Assembly: GCA_021234155.1 (NCBI GenBank)
Contig: JAJEKV010000005.1
Location: forward strand, 26,100,863-26,164,862
DNA length: 64,000 bases
Reading direction: 5' to 3'
From: Isoetes taiwanensis
Taxonomy: Eukaryota > Streptophyta > Lycopodiopsida > Isoetales > Isoetaceae
Both the position numbers and the translations under genes were made by a program. A model generated the notes under the pieces. That model saw nothing but the letters and a program-made list of their open reading frames with translations. It had not been told where the DNA came from and searched no databases. This document shows, one piece after another, positions 43,701 to 56,922 of this stretch (position 1 is its first letter; each line of letters opens with the position of its first letter).

Positions 43701-45855
43701 AACCATCGGACTTGATATTAAAGAAGGAATTGATTCAAGTGCGTTGAGAGAGCGGAGAAACATTTACGCAAAGCCAAAAACATACGGCATGATGGATCAA
43801 TAATATGCATTCCGTGTCAATGGTACAAAGAAGGTTGCAAAGTCAAAAATGCCTTGTGAAATTATAGTTGAAGCATTTGCCTCGGGGGAAAATACGAAGA
43901 ACATTTGCCTCTGAGAAAACTTCAAGAGTATTTGCCTCGAGTGAACACGAAGAGCAGTGCGAGGCACAATCGAGCAATCGGAGAGAATTTCTGGAAGGCC
44001 AAATTGCAAATGGACCAAATTGTGGGCTGCTGAACAAAAGTGAGATGAGATGTCAAGACCAAGGGAGAGTTCAAGATACATGCCGCAACCAAGTTTGGAG
44101 AGCGAGAAAATGATCATAAGGTCTTTGGGATGAAGGCGATCGCGGTGAAGCAAAGTTCAACTATCAAAGTTCAACTATCAAAGTTCAACTATCAATTCCT
44201 AAATCTGCTAATAGTGCATGATCATGATGAAGAAAGTTTGTATGCACAAAAGAATACCTTCTTTGAAGTCTATAGTGCAAGAGCTACGGAAAGAAGAGGA
44301 ATCTAGATTCAAAAATGATAGTCGGAGATTTGGAATATTTCTGGAGAAAAAACTAGAGTTTGGCAAGAGGTTATTCTCAAATGCGCAATAGGTGATGAGA
44401 CATATGCATGTCTTGAGCAAAAGGCACATGTATTCCATATAAGCAATACATGTCCAACTATTATTTTTGCATGTGTCGAACAACTTCTTGTAAAATTGAC
44501 AAATATGATGAACCTTATAGATTGCGACTAGTTATGCAATAGCAATTGCACTTTCATTAATGGAGGCATATTCTCTTAAGCGTTTAAGATGAACAAAGCG
44601 ACATTGCAAATTCTACAAGCAAAAGCGGGGCGGATGAGCGACATTACCAAATTCTACAAGCAAAGCGGGGCGAGATGACCTTAGAACACGGTATACTAAC
44701 ACCTAATTTGCTGCATGGAGGAGAAGGAAGCATAAAGGTTCAAAAAATGGAGAGTTGGGAATCCATGCTATTGAACTTGTTAATAAGAACAATGATATAA
44801 GGAAAGAACTTGAAGCACTTTCGAAAACCAAGAAACCGATTTAGAAGAAAGATGCAAGGTCTATAATGAGCAAATGAGAAGTTTGAGTTGGAGATAAAAG
44901 CGGATGGAAGATGAAGCCTTGAGGACATCTTGAAAACATAAAAGCATTAGTAGGCCATATTAAAGACACGCAAATACTTGAGATTGAACTTATCGATTTG
45001 CAAATCACCGATTTGAATCATCGATATCATCTCTAAGCTTAAGTTGAAAGTGAGGTTTCAAGGTTAGAAATAGAACTTGACAAGAGACATAAGAATACAA
45101 CAAAAGAAGGACACATGAACACATGTGTTTGAATGAGGCAATAGAAAGCTGCAAAGTTTGAGCAGCTCCATGGAGGGACATGTGTGGAAAAACTTCATTC
45201 ATGTGTCAACTAGAGAATAAAATACAGCATCTAATGCAACAAATTTCACTCATGCATGATAAAAGGAAAGGCTATACTTTCGAGGAGGCCGCCTGAGGCA
45301 AAAGCTATAAAAATTTTAAATTTTGGAAGAAAGAATGGGATGGTAAACTTATCAACATGGAACAAAGAGTTGAGGAAAGCAGACTTCTTGGTGACTTAAC
45401 GTTTTTCTTTTTGTTTGAGTTTATTTTTTTCCAGATCATTTGCTCTCTTTCTACAGTTGAGGTGATTTTGGAGTACGCCGACGTGATTTTCAAAGACTAT
45501 TCGTGGTCCTTCAATTTTTGGCATTTGTTGGAGTTGGTGGTGTTGATGCTTGGCGTGTGGAGCCAAAGGATGCGCAAATGTTGTTCAACATATGGCTACT
45601 AGCTCAGATCTTAGCTTTTTCGGATATATAGCTCTTAGTCCATTTTTTATCTTCATGGTTTTCCCCGAAAACCCGAAAGGGCGGGGTTTTTAGTCCAGTT
45701 GATAAGATTTCGGACTTTGAATGTGTGCGGCTTTATTTTTCTTTGATAAACCCTCGGTGATTGTCTAGAATCGGGGTTTGTTTGGTCTTGGATTTATTTT
45801 GGCCATTCATTGTTACTACTGTCGTTGTTGTACTTGTTTTTGGACGCTCAATAAG
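40706..45855. mobile_element. Putative long-TIR DNA transposon (block A inverse + block B)
   Basis: The left end CTTATTGAGCGTTCAAAATC at 40,706 and the right end, whose reverse complement is CTTATTGAGCGTCCAAAAAC, at 45,855 begin imperfect inverted repeats of about 200 bp. Both contain accgagggttt, the G+C block ccctttcgggttttcg and a final aaaaccatg. The element is about 5.15 kb. Inside, 40,930-43,400 is block A inverted and 43,400-45,398 is block B, with degraded coiled-coil coding. No transposase motif was recognised and no clear target-site duplication was found. Long TIRs would fit a MULE or fold-back element; class unproven. Confidence 0.55.
43800..45398 (+). pseudogene. Degraded coiled-coil protein coding (block B)
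   Basis: Scattered plus-strand frames read like a charged coiled-coil: IELVNKNNDIRKELEALSKT near 44,770, EERCKVYNEQMRSLELEIK near 44,850, EVSRLEIELDKRH near 45,055, and WDGKLINMEQRVEE near 45,340. Frame shifts every 50-150 bp, partly at CAG/CTG sites. The same segments recur inverted at 47,480-49,100. A 17-bp unit, caaagttcaactatcaa, is tandemly repeated at 44,150-44,195. The family is not recognised; a transposon-encoded structural or accessory protein is possible. Confidence 0.45.
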
Positions 45856-46879
45856 AAAACAACAACAACAGATCTTTTTTGCTCTTGCTCTTGTTCTCTG
45901 CTTCTCTCTGGGTTTTTGTTTCTTCTTGTACCATTTCGTTTTGCCTCATGGTTTGTTTCTTCTTATACCATTTCGTTTTGCCTCACGGTTATCAATTGCT
46001 CATGAGATTGTCTCATAAGCATCATGAATTTTACTTAGATCCATTTATCCATTGTGATGCTAAATAGAGTTTGTGAATAGTTTCCTGGACATTGCTTTTT
46101 TCTTACTCATTCTAAATCCCGAAAACATGATGTCTTGCCGATCTGTTCTTTGTTTTTTGTTGCATAATCAGTGACAAATTTTTCTTTAACTGTCTCCTGG
46201 CTTTTTATATTTGTACAGTCCAATTTCCTTTGATGAGCCCTGTGCTACAACGGTAGTTGGTGTCCAGCTGTGGTTCAAGCTAGTGACCGTTAAAATTTCA
46301 TCTATCTTGTTAGGCTAAAAATTATTAAGTTACTAGGTCGATTTTGCTCCTTCACGTCCACGTAATCCGTTGCCTACCGGCCAGAACGGGAAGCCCCAGA
46401 TCCGGCTATCCTCTTCCTAAAATCGGCCAATTGTTAGCAAATCTTCCTTCCGATCCCGGACCCAAATCGCTTTTCGCATGCATTTAAGCCCTAGAATGGG
46501 TAGTTCATCTCTCATGCCACTTTCGGGTAATGCCTCCATATCTAAACTGGCCGAACAGAGCAAAAGATGAAACGGTTGTTTTTCCTCTAGCTTTAGTCTT
46601 CTAGCTTAATCGGTCGTCCTCTAGTTTCTATTTTTCTTCCGCCATGTTTAGCCTTAGAGCATAATTTAGCGATTTGGCCTGTAGATCCGGGATCAAGCGA
46701 GATTCACCTGTAAACTGAATTCGTGCATTGGATTTTTATTTCTTTTCCTATTATGAGTCGTTCTTAGCTTTGTCCTTTTTCTTAGCATGAGCTTTTTGTC
46801 TCTCCGAATCGGTACTTACATGTCTACTTTTGTGATCTTTCTATTTAGAGCTTTATGTGCAAATCGAGGGTTGAAGCAT
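45856..46879. other. Palindrome centre, unique DNA with a SINE-like head
   Basis: This roughly 1-kb stretch has no inverted partner that I can find. At 46,231-46,290 gagccctgtgctacaacggt, agttggtgtcc and ggttcaagc are arranged like the A- and B-box head of a tRNA-derived plant SINE. Duplicated accatttcgttttgcctca phrases lie at about 45,930 and 45,968. Confidence 0.5.
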
Positions 46880-49100
46880 GAATCTAGAGGCGAGGCACGC
46901 TAGATAATTCTAAGTTTTCTATGGACCGATGGTCTTTGCGCCTCAGATATCTTCTCTCGATTCATTGCATGATGAGTGTTGTGTTTCAACTCAGATCTGA
47001 GAAGCTTGATGCTACTCATGTCTATGCATCCAATTATCCGCACCTTTCTTAAAGAGCAAATCGTTAAAAATTGGCTACATGCTTTGAAAGCATCATCCGA
47101 ATCGTCGATTGCTATGTTCCATGCCTTCTCGCATGCACTTAGAGTTCGAGGCGGTGCCATGGCAGCAAAGGCTTTGGTTTCTCCATTTTAATACTTTCAA
47201 GGGTAGCTTTATAAGCATCCGCTTCACTTTTAGAAGCTCGTTTTCTAAGACCTTCATTCTCATGTCCTCATTGACTTCTTCTTCTCCCTATTAATAATCT
47301 TAAGCTTTTCCTCAATGCCATATCCACCCGTGATTCCCAACTTTTCTTTCTCTCGAGGCTACTTTTTTTTACGCCTCCATATTTTGTTGTCGGGTTCACA
47401 CTTTGCTCACCTTCTAGCCTTCGCAATCATTTAGATAATCTTGAATCCTAGCATCACATTCTACTTTCATGGATCTCACCCAGTAAGTCCGCTTCCTCAA
47501 CTCTTTGTTCCATGTTGATAAGTTTACCATCCCATTCTTTCTTTTCCAGCTTAAAATTTTTTATAGCTTTTGCCTGCGGCCTCTCGAGTATAGCCTTTCC
47601 TTTTTATCATGCATGAGTGAAATTTGTTGCATTAGATGCTGTATTTTATTCTCTAGTTGGCGTGATTACAGCTAGTTTTTCCACACATGTATCCGCTCAT
47701 GGGAGCTGTTCAAACTTTTTGACTTTCTATTGCCTCATTCAAACATGTGTTCATGTGTCCTCTCTTTGTTGTATTCCTTATGTCTCTTGTCAAGTTCTAT
47801 TTCTAACCTTGAAACCTCACTTTCAACTTAAGCGAGAGATGATATCGATGATTCAAATCGGTGATTTGCAACCGATAAGTTCAATCTACGTTATTTGCGT
47901 GTCTTTAATATGGCCTACTAATGCTTTTATGTTTTCAAGATGTCCCTGCGGCTTCATCTTCCATCCGCTTTATCTCCAACTCAAACTTCTCATTTGCTCA
48001 TTATAGACCTTGCATCTTTCTTCTAAATCGGATTTCTTGGTTTTCGAAAGTGCTTCAAGTTCTTTCCTTATATCATTGTTCTTATTAACAAGTTCAATAG
48101 CATGGATTCCCAACTCTCCATTTTTGAACCTTTATGCTTCCTTCTCCTCCATGCAAACAAATTAGGTGTTAGTATACCAGTGTTCTAAGGTCATCGGCCC
48201 CGCTTTTTTGCTTGTAGAATTTGCAATGTCGTTCATCCGGCCCCGGTTTTTGCTTGTAGAATTTGCAATGTCGTTTGTTCATCTTAAACGCTAAGAGAAT
48301 ATGCCTCCATTAATGAAAGTGCAATTGCTATTGCATAACTAGTCGCAATCTATAAGGTTCATCATATTTGTCAATTTTACAAGAAGTTGTTCGACACATG
48401 CAAAAATAATAGTTGGACATGTATTGCTCATATGGAATACATGTGCCTTTTTGCTCAACACATGCATATGTCTCATCACCTATTGCAGATTTGAGAATAA
48501 CCTCTTGCCAAACTCTAGTTTTTTTCTCTGTAAATATTCCAAATCTCGACTATCATTTTTGAATCTAGATTCCTCTTCTTCTTTAAAGGCGCTCTTGCAC
48601 TATAGACTTCAAAGAAGGTATTCTTTGTGCATACTGACTTCTTCATCATGATCATGCACTATTAGCGATTTAGGAATTGATAGTTGAACTTTGATAGTTG
48701 AACTTTGATAGTTGAACTTTGCTTCATTTGCATCGCCTTCATCCCAAAGACCTTATGATCATTTTTCGCTCTCCAAACTTGGTTGCTGCATGTATCTTGA
48801 ACTCTCCCTTGGTCTTGACATCTCATCTCACTTCTTGTTCAGCAGCCACAATTTGGTCCATTTGCAATTTGGCCTTCCAGAAATTCTCTCTGGATTGCTC
48901 TGATTGTGCCTGCACTGTCTTTCAGGTTCACTCTGAGGCAAATACTCTTCGTAGTTTTCTCAGAGGCAAATGTTCTTCGTACTTTTCCCTGAGGCAAATG
49001 CTTCTGCAACTATAATTTCTGCGGCATTTTTTGACTTTGCAACCTTCTTTGTACCATTGACACGGAATGCATATTATTGGATCCATCATGCCGTATGTTT
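46880..49100 (-). pseudogene. Degraded coiled-coil protein coding, inverted copy
   Basis: Minus-strand inverse of 43,800-45,398 over 47,480-49,100, then additional coding-like sequence to about 46,880 that the other copy lacks, including SKSEADAYKATLESIKMEKP and an 86-codon frame (46,900-47,160) with WNIAIDDSDDAFKACSQFL. Taken together the original protein was long and coil-rich. No domain recognised. The 48.4-49.1 kb part keeps CAG/CTG where 43.8-44.6 kb does not; around 47.7 kb the relation is reversed. Confidence 0.4.
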
Positions 49101-49439
49101 TTTGGCTTTGCAGAAATGTTTCTCTGCTCTCTCACTGCACTTGAATCAATTCCTTCTTTAATATCAAGTCTAGATGGTTTCTTGAGCATTCTTTTGTGTT
49201 TTATCTTCCTATTTTCCTTCTTCTAGATATGTGTAGATTATTTGCTAAGTTCTCTAGCTATGATCAGAATCATTAATACCTTCAGATTATTTCTCTTGTC
49301 AATCTCAGACAGCCTAGTGCTTAAGTAGATTTAAATCTTAAATGGGTAAAGAATGTCTATCTAGTCTTTAACACTTTGCATGTTTTCTGTCTTGCTTGCT
49401 TCAGAATTGCTTGTAGAATTGCTCTAGGTTTCAGAGCTT

Positions 49440-51950
49440 TTAAATCTCACGTGTTAACCGACTAAGCTATGCCATTATCGCAATATATATTTCGGCCTGT
49501 CTTGTTCATTTATATTATATCATACTGATTTATTTTTGTCATTTACTTTCTCTAATGTCTCTTTAGTTTTCTAGTTGGAACCTGGTTTGTTAACCCAGTG
49601 ACCCACTTTTGACTTGTTGGGAACTATAGTTTTATTCTGGTTCAAAGTTATATGAGACCATAGTTTTATTCTAGATTAGATGTCAAACCATAATTTATAT
49701 TATCTCTCCTAACGTTTATTTTGGGCATAGTTTTATTCTAAAATTTTTATCTCTAGAACCATAGTTTTATTCTAGATGTTTTTGCGTTCTTAGAATTTTT
49801 ACTCTAGACATTTCATAATGTTTTCCATAAACCATACCCCATTCATAGAGTTCGGAGACGTTCAGAACAAGTGTCTCCCAGATTACATGGTTGGACCTTA
49901 GGTTGTTATCCCATCGACTCAATTCGAACTTGCCCATGACCATATTTTTTATATTTTGTTCTAATTGACTCAAGTTAGAATTTGCTCAAAGCCATATTTC
50001 GTATCTTTTTAGGTTTGGTTTCATTGGGTTTAGTATTTGCTAATATGTTGAAAATACCTTTGGCAGAATTTGAAGACGCGCACATTATTTTCCTTAAATT
50101 CTATTTTCCCATCTTTTCCATGTTTTCCCCCTTGCATCTTATTTTTTATTGGTTGGGTTTGACCTGTTAAACAATGATGGATTTCTCTTTAGCTTTGGAA
50201 TACGATGTTGAATCGTACTATCAAAAACTTCTGTGCCTTTATAAATTTCTATATGTGTTATGCCATCACAAAGCATCTTAGACCCAATATTTTCCCATAT
50301 ATTCTCTTCCTTATTCAATACTAACCGTTTTCCTCCTTTGATATGCCAAATTCCTCTTTTGATATGCCAAATTCATGCCATCTAGACCCACTAACCCCAT
50401 CGCTTTCCTTCTTCTCCGCAGCATCGCCAGTCATTAGGTGATTTTCAATTCGTCCTACTCTTTTATTTGCTAGACCCCTTTTTACATAGTGTGGTTCTCA
50501 CCATTGTTGTTTGAGTTTTCTCTTTCAAGTTATGGACAAGTTATGGACAATGTTGGAGAAACTCTTGGAGGAGAATTTTTAGAGCATGGAGGAGAACTTT
50601 TAGAGTATAAAGGAAAATCTTCTATGCTTCTCAGCATAATCGTATACTTCAAATGAACTTAGCCACTACCCAATACACTTGATTAACCCTATCTTTTCTA
50701 TATATTTCTCCTTTGGCTTTAACATTGCTAGGGTCTGCATAGTGCTCAAATTTCATGGGTCTTGCTTTTAACTTCTTTGCATTTAAGATGATTTGAGCTT
50801 CTTTCCCTCTTATTCAATTTGACGTAGCATGTTGTCTCAAAAAGATTTATTTTTCATTTTCTCCTTTTTTCTTTCTTGATGTTTGTTGACGTCTTTTTCT
50901 TCTATTGTCTTGTTTGGCATCTCATCTTTTCTTTTCTCACGAGATTTTCCTGCCATCTACCATTGCACTTAGGATTTATGAGGTGGAGTGTTCCTCTTCT
51001 TTCGGTCGTATGTTATTGTTGTTTTTGCTAGAAAAGTCTTCCCAAGAATGCAATGGTTCTATGGCAACATAGAACCATCATTCTTGGAGAAGACGGGCCC
51101 TTTTTTGGAACGTCTATTTTTTCCATAAGATCTTTTTTACAGATTATATATCTCATCAGTTCTAGGTTTTCATCATCGGCCTTCCTCTTGAGCGTTTCAT
51201 CTTTTTGTGTTTTGCCTTCCTACTTTCCCACCCTCCCATGCCCTTTTGCAATATACTTGGAATGCGTGGTCTTTTTTCCTCACTTCATTTGTCTATGTTT
51301 CCTTCATTTGTAATTTATGGACGGATGTTCTTCCCTGCCTTAGTTGCATTTGATATCTTTCTTCTAGGCAGATGTTCTTCCCCGCCTTATTTTTCTGTGT
51401 TGAGTTATTTGGACGGATGTTCTTCCCCGCACTAGTTTGCAGTTGTCATTTCTGGCTAGGCGGATGTTCTTCCTCGTCCCTTCGTTTATGCTCATTCTAT
51501 ATGGGTAGCTTGCTCAGTTCTTGCTTCATATTGAACGGGAAATATTTTCCCGTATGAATGTTATGGACTTTGACATGACTAATGGTTCCTTAACATGTTT
51601 CAGTTTCAAGTTTTCTTTCAGATCTATTCAAATCGCATTTGAATTCAGCCATGGCTTCATGACTATGGAGACTACTTCAAGCTGCATTCGGGGTGGAGCT
51701 GTGGCTTTATAATTAAGGATGAATTTTCGATAGCTTCGCATTCTGTCAAGCTATCATGGCCATTTGGAGTTTGCAATTGTTATGTGAAGATTGCGGATGC
51801 ACAAGGATTATTTGGCTTCATAACTATAGATGAATTTTCAATGGCATCTCACTCTGTCAAGCTATCATAGCCATTTGGAGTTTGCAATTGTTATGTGAAG
51901 ACTGCGGATGCACAAGGATTATTGTCAATGATGGTTGGATGATACACTTG
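49440..51950 (+). repeat. Block A, copy 3
   Basis: Direct copy of 38,290-40,690 and inverse of 40,930-43,400 and 52,940-55,440. Retains CAG/CTG at sites altered in the first two copies (caagctgcatt and gagctgtggc near 51,680-51,710, against caagccgcatt and gagccgtggc near 40,480). Confidence 0.8.
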
Positions 51951-52405
51951 TATGACTCAATGCATTATTTATCTCCATGGTTTTCCTCGAAAACCCGAAA
52001 GGGCGAGGTTTTTATTCCAGTTGATAAATCCCTGACTTTGAGATTCATTGTGGCTTATCTCTATTCTTATTGAAACCCTCGGTAATTGTCTACTTCCGGG
52101 GTTTATTTAGCTTTCTATCTTCTTGACAATCATTTTTACTACTATGCCTTTCTTATTGAGCGTTCAAAATCAAAGTACAAAAGCATAGGAGTAAAAATGA
52201 TTGGCAAGAAAGATAGAAAGCTAAATAAACCCCGGAAGTAGACAATTACCGAGGGTTTCAATAAGAATAGAGATAAGCCACAATGAATCTCAAAGTCAGA
52301 GATTTATCAACTGGAATAAAAACCCCGCCCTTTCGGGTTTTCGAGGAAAACCATGGAGATAAATAACAGACTAGGAGTCACACAAGTGCATCATCCAACC
52401 ATCAT
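51951..52405. repeat. Head-to-head TIR junction
   Basis: A plus-oriented copy of the transposon terminal repeat runs to ctactatgccttt at about 52,150. It lacks its last roughly 27 bp and is joined directly to a complete minus-oriented end starting CTTATTGAGCGTTC at 52,152, which continues to about 52,405. The result is a local palindrome with a 35-bp asymmetric spacer (arms from tagctttctatcttcttgac and its inverse). Confidence 0.75.
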
Positions 52406-52417
52406 TTTTAAGATTAT

Positions 52418-52465
52418 GATAGTTGGTAAGAGAAGTGATATGTCTCACTTCTCTTACCAACTATC
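52418..52465. repeat. Perfect 21-bp-arm hairpin
   Basis: Arms 52,418-52,438 and 52,445-52,465 are exact inverses (gatagttggtaagagaag...) with a 6-base loop. It lies in the spacer between two opposing A blocks. Confidence 0.95.
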
Positions 52466-52939
52466 AAATCCTTGCTTTAGGTTTGTGGCCTTGCCCTTCC
52501 AAATCTGAGTTTGTGAGCGGGAAATCCTGCTCTTCATGCCCTTTTGTTGTTCGGCCTATCCTCGACTATTAGCCTAAGAGCGGGAGATCCGGCTCTTCGG
52601 CTGTTCATCCCAGCCCTTTTTTGGGTGAAATATCTAGTCCGGGATAACGCCCCTTTTTGCCTATTATAACATTACCTATTGATAACTATTTTAATTACTT
52701 AGAACTTATAGCCCCATTTTGTGTCTATTATAACATTACTTACATATTTGGAATCTCATTCATTTTTTAAGTTGTCTCCAATAACAACAGATGTAGAGAA
52801 ATAAGAGTTCCCTCAGGATGCGGCTTAGATGTCTTACTCTATTTTCTAATGATTAGAAAATAGAGTAAGACTCCAAACAACAACAAAACATCATCTCATG
52901 GCCGATACAATAGCTAAAAAAAATAAGTGAAGTGGCTTT
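52466..52939. other. Spacer between opposed blocks
   Basis: Contains a diverged copy of the GC-rich phrases of 37,890-38,020 (gcgggagatccggctcttc near 52,580) and a second hairpin at 52,831-52,871. No coding recognised. Confidence 0.6.
52831..52871. repeat. Perfect 20-bp-arm hairpin
   Basis: gtcttactctattttctaat is the exact inverse of the 20 bases at 52,852-52,871, separated by a single G. Confidence 0.95.
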
Positions 52940-55440
52940 CTTATTGAGCGTTCAAAAAAAATCAAAGTACAATAGCATAGTAGTAAAAACGATTGGCTAG
53001 AAAGATAGAAAGTCAAATAAACCCCGGAAGTAGACAATTACCGAGGGTTTCAATAAGAAAAGGAGATAAGCCACAATGAATCTCAAAGTCAGAGATTTAT
53101 CAACTGGAATAAAAACCCCGCCCTTTCAGGTTTTCGAGGAAAACCATGGAGATAAATAACAGACTAGGAGTCATATAAATGCATCATCCAACCATCACTG
53201 ACAATAATCCTTGTGCATCAGCAGTCTTCACCTAACAATTGCAAACTCCAAATGGCCACAATAGCTTGACAGAGTGCGAAGCCGTCAAAAATTCATCCAT
53301 AGTTATTAAGCCACGACTCCACCTTGAATGCGGCTTGAAATAGATGTCCATAGTCATGAAGCCATGGCCAAATTCAAGTGCGACTTGAATAGACCTAAAA
53401 GAACAGAAACTTGAAACAGAAACACGTTAAGGAACCATTAGTCATGTCAAAGTCCATAAACAAGCATACGAGAAAATATTTCCAGTTCAATATGAAGCAA
53501 GAACCGAGCAAGCCACCCATAAAATGAGCATAAGCAAAGGGACGAGGAAGAACATCCGCCTAGCCAGGAATGACATCTGCAAACTAGTGCGGGGAAGAAC
53601 ATCCGTCCAAGCAACTCAACACAGAAAATGAGGCGGGGAAGAACATCTGCCTAGACAAAAGATATCAAATGCAACTAAGGCAGGGAAGAACATCCACCCA
53701 TAAATTTCAAATGAATGAAATATAAACAAACGAGGTGAGGAAAAAAGACGACACATTCCAAGTATATCGCAAAAGGGCATGGGAGGGTGGGAAAGTAGGA
53801 AGGCAAAACACAAAAAGATGGAACGCTCAAGAGGAAGGCCGATGATAAAAACCTAGAACTGATGAGATATATAACCTGTAAAAAAGATCTTATGGAAAAA
53901 ATAGACATTCCAAAAAAGGTCCGTCTTCTCCAAGAATGATGGTTCTATGTTGCCATAGAACCATTGCATTCTTGGGAAGACTCTTCTAGCAAAAGCAACA
54001 ACAACATATGGCCGAAAGAAGAGGAACACTCCACCTCATAAACCCTAGTTGCAATAGTAGACGACATGAAAATCTAGCGAGAAAAGAAAAGATGAGATGC
54101 AAGACAAGACAATAGAAGAAAAAGAAGTCAACAAACGTCAAGAAAGAAAAAAGGAAAAGAGAATGAAAAATAAATCCTTATGAGACAAATTGAATAAGAG
54201 GAAAAGAAACTCAAAGCATTTTAAAGAAGCTCAAAGCGTTTTAAATGCAAATAAGTTAAAGCAAGAGTCATGAAATTTGAGCACTATGCAGCACCAAGCA
54301 AAGTTGAAGCCAAAAGGGAAAAATATAGAAAAGATAAGGTTAATCAAGCGTATTAGGTAGTGGCCAAATTCATTTGAAATATATGATTATGCTGAGAAGC
54401 ATCAGAAGATTTTCCTTTATGCTCTAAAAGTTCTCCTCCAAGAGTTTCTCCAACTTGAAAAAGAAAGCTCAAATAGCAAAGGTAAGAACCGCACTATGTA
54501 AAAAGAGGTCTAGCAAATAAAAGAGTCTAGGACGAATTGAAAATCACCTAACAAATAAAAAGACTAGTACGATCGTCGATGCTGCTGAGAAGAAGGAAAG
54601 TGATGGGGTTTGTAGGGTCTAGATGACATGAATTTGGCATATCAAAGGAGGAAGACGGTTAGTATGGAACAAGGAAGAGAATATATGGCATAACTAAGAT
54701 GCTTTGTTATTGCATAACACGTATGGAAATTTATGAAGGCACAAATGTTTTTGATAGTATGATTCAACATCATATTCCAAAGCTCAAAGAGAAATCCACC
54801 ATTGTTTAAGAGGTCAACCCCAACAAATAAAAAACAAGATGCAAAGGAAAAAACATGGAAAAAATACTGGAAAAAATAATGCACATTCAGGGAAAATAGA
54901 ATTTAAGGAAAATAACGTGCTATGTCTTCAAATTCGAGCAAAGATATTTTCAACATATTAGCAAAAAACTAAATCCAATGTAGCCAAACCTTAAAAGATA
55001 CGAAATATGGCTTTGGGCAAATTCTAACTTGAGTCAATCAGAACAAAACATAAAATATGGTCATGGGCAAGTTCGAATTCAGTCGATAAGACAACAGCCT
55101 AAGGTCCAGTCAAATAAATCTAAGAGACACTTGTTTTGAACTCTATGAATGGGGTATAGTTCACTAAAAACATTATGAAACGTCTAGAGCAAAAATTCTG
55201 AGAACGCAAAAACGCTCAGAATAAAACTATGGTTCTAGAGAGAAATTTTTTAGAATAAAACTATGCCCTTGGAGACAAACGTTAGGAGAGAATATAAATT
55301 ATGGTTTTACATCTAGTCTAGAATAAAACTATGGTCTAGATCTAGTCTCGTGTGGGTCACTGGGGGTTCCAACCAGAAAGATAAAGAGAGAGACGTCAAA
55401 GAAAGTAAATGACAAAAATAAATCTGTATGATATAGTATA
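52940..55440 (-). repeat. Block A with one TIR, copy 4
   Basis: Begins CTTATTGAGCGTTCAAA at 52,940 with the roughly 230-bp terminal repeat, then block A inverted to about 55,440, where it passes straight into the near-identical 55.45-56.9 kb arm segment. The opposite transposon end is not present. Confidence 0.7.
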
Positions 55441-56891
55441 AATGAACAAGATAGGCCGAAATATGTATTGATATAACGGCATAGCTTAGTAGATTAAAGA
55501 ATCATGATATAGTTTTGGCTGGTTCAGCAATGTGCGGGGATAAGAGCAAGGACAGTTAGATTGGGTTATGCAATATATGTCTAACAAAAAAGGGCAAAAA
55601 GACACGTTTTAAAAGACGCAAAAAACCGCGTTTTCACATGTAATAGAAAAGGGCTTCTTGCATGTTTAAAATAGAAAGAGGTCATCGACATGTTTAAATA
55701 GAAAAGGGCGTTTGCTGTAGTTAATCCAGACTGGATATTTCGCCCAAAAAGGGCTGGGCCGAACAGAAAAGTTAACTAGAGCATGAAGAGCCGGATCTCC
55801 CGCTCAACAAGCTCGGATTTAAAAGGGCAAGGCCACAGCAGAGAAGCCACATCAGGCGGATTTGGTGACAGCGAGCTGTAGAAAAGAGATCAAGATCCGA
55901 AAAAAGGCAAGTTGCATGTAGAATAGGAGTTAAATGTTTAAAACAGATAAACACTGGATAATTAGGGCCACTAGCATCCGGATTCTCTGCCCAAAAAGGG
56001 TTGTCCCTGGAAAAAATCGCTAAAAATAGAGCTAGATCAGGACCAGATCTTGGAAGAAACGGCCCTACAGCAGGGCAAAATTAAGTGAGGAAGCCAGAAA
56101 GCCGTGATTTGGAGCAAATCGGGCCACAGAACTAGGGCATCAGCAAAAGATCACAGATTTTCAGAGTAAACACTACTGACAGAAATATGATTGAAGCGGA
56201 CTGAGAAACCCAAAGGATGATCATTTGCTCCAGTCATCCCATTCTAGAATGCTGAGCTGCCCTAGCCTATCTAATATATCATGGGCACAGATGCATGGGA
56301 ACAGATGCAAATAATATCTCAATCAAAACGTGATATATCCTATTGACATGTTTTTTCTTTATTTCTCAAGCACCTATTATCTCATTTAACCTTGTATAGC
56401 ATACGATTTTGCAATAAAATAAGCTGGGAATCCTGCAAGAAAATACATTGTAAGATGGCAGCATCTTATCCTTCCACATGCATCAAAGATGCTAGAGTCT
56501 GAGAACAGCATGCCAAGCAACTAAAACTAAGCAAATTATGTCAGTAACTCGAAGGATGCTCCCAATTATAACAAATACATACTGATGCTTTGAAAGACAA
56601 AAAAGCACATATCAGATTTGTAGAATACAAGAAGCTGGAAAGCAAACGAAATCTAAAGCAACTACGAAAAAGCTAAGCTAACAAAGCATACCTCAAACTA
56701 GTTTACACTAAGCTAACATCCTATCAAACCACATGAACTCTGAAAAATCTAGACTAACCAAGCATACCTCCTATTAGCTTAAGCTAACCTATAAATCTAC
56801 CAAACAACATATAAGCTAGGAGAAAACTAAAAAACTAGATACTTGAAACAAAAGTAGGAAGGCAAAACACAAAAAGATGGAACGCTCAAGA

Positions 56892-56922
56892 GGAATGTTT
56901 TTGAATTACTCAAAAACATTCC
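56892..56922. repeat. Perfect short hairpin, right arm
   Basis: Mirror of 36,806-36,836: ggaatgtttttga / tcaaaaacattcc around a 5-base loop at the same repeat/host-DNA boundary. Confidence 0.85.
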
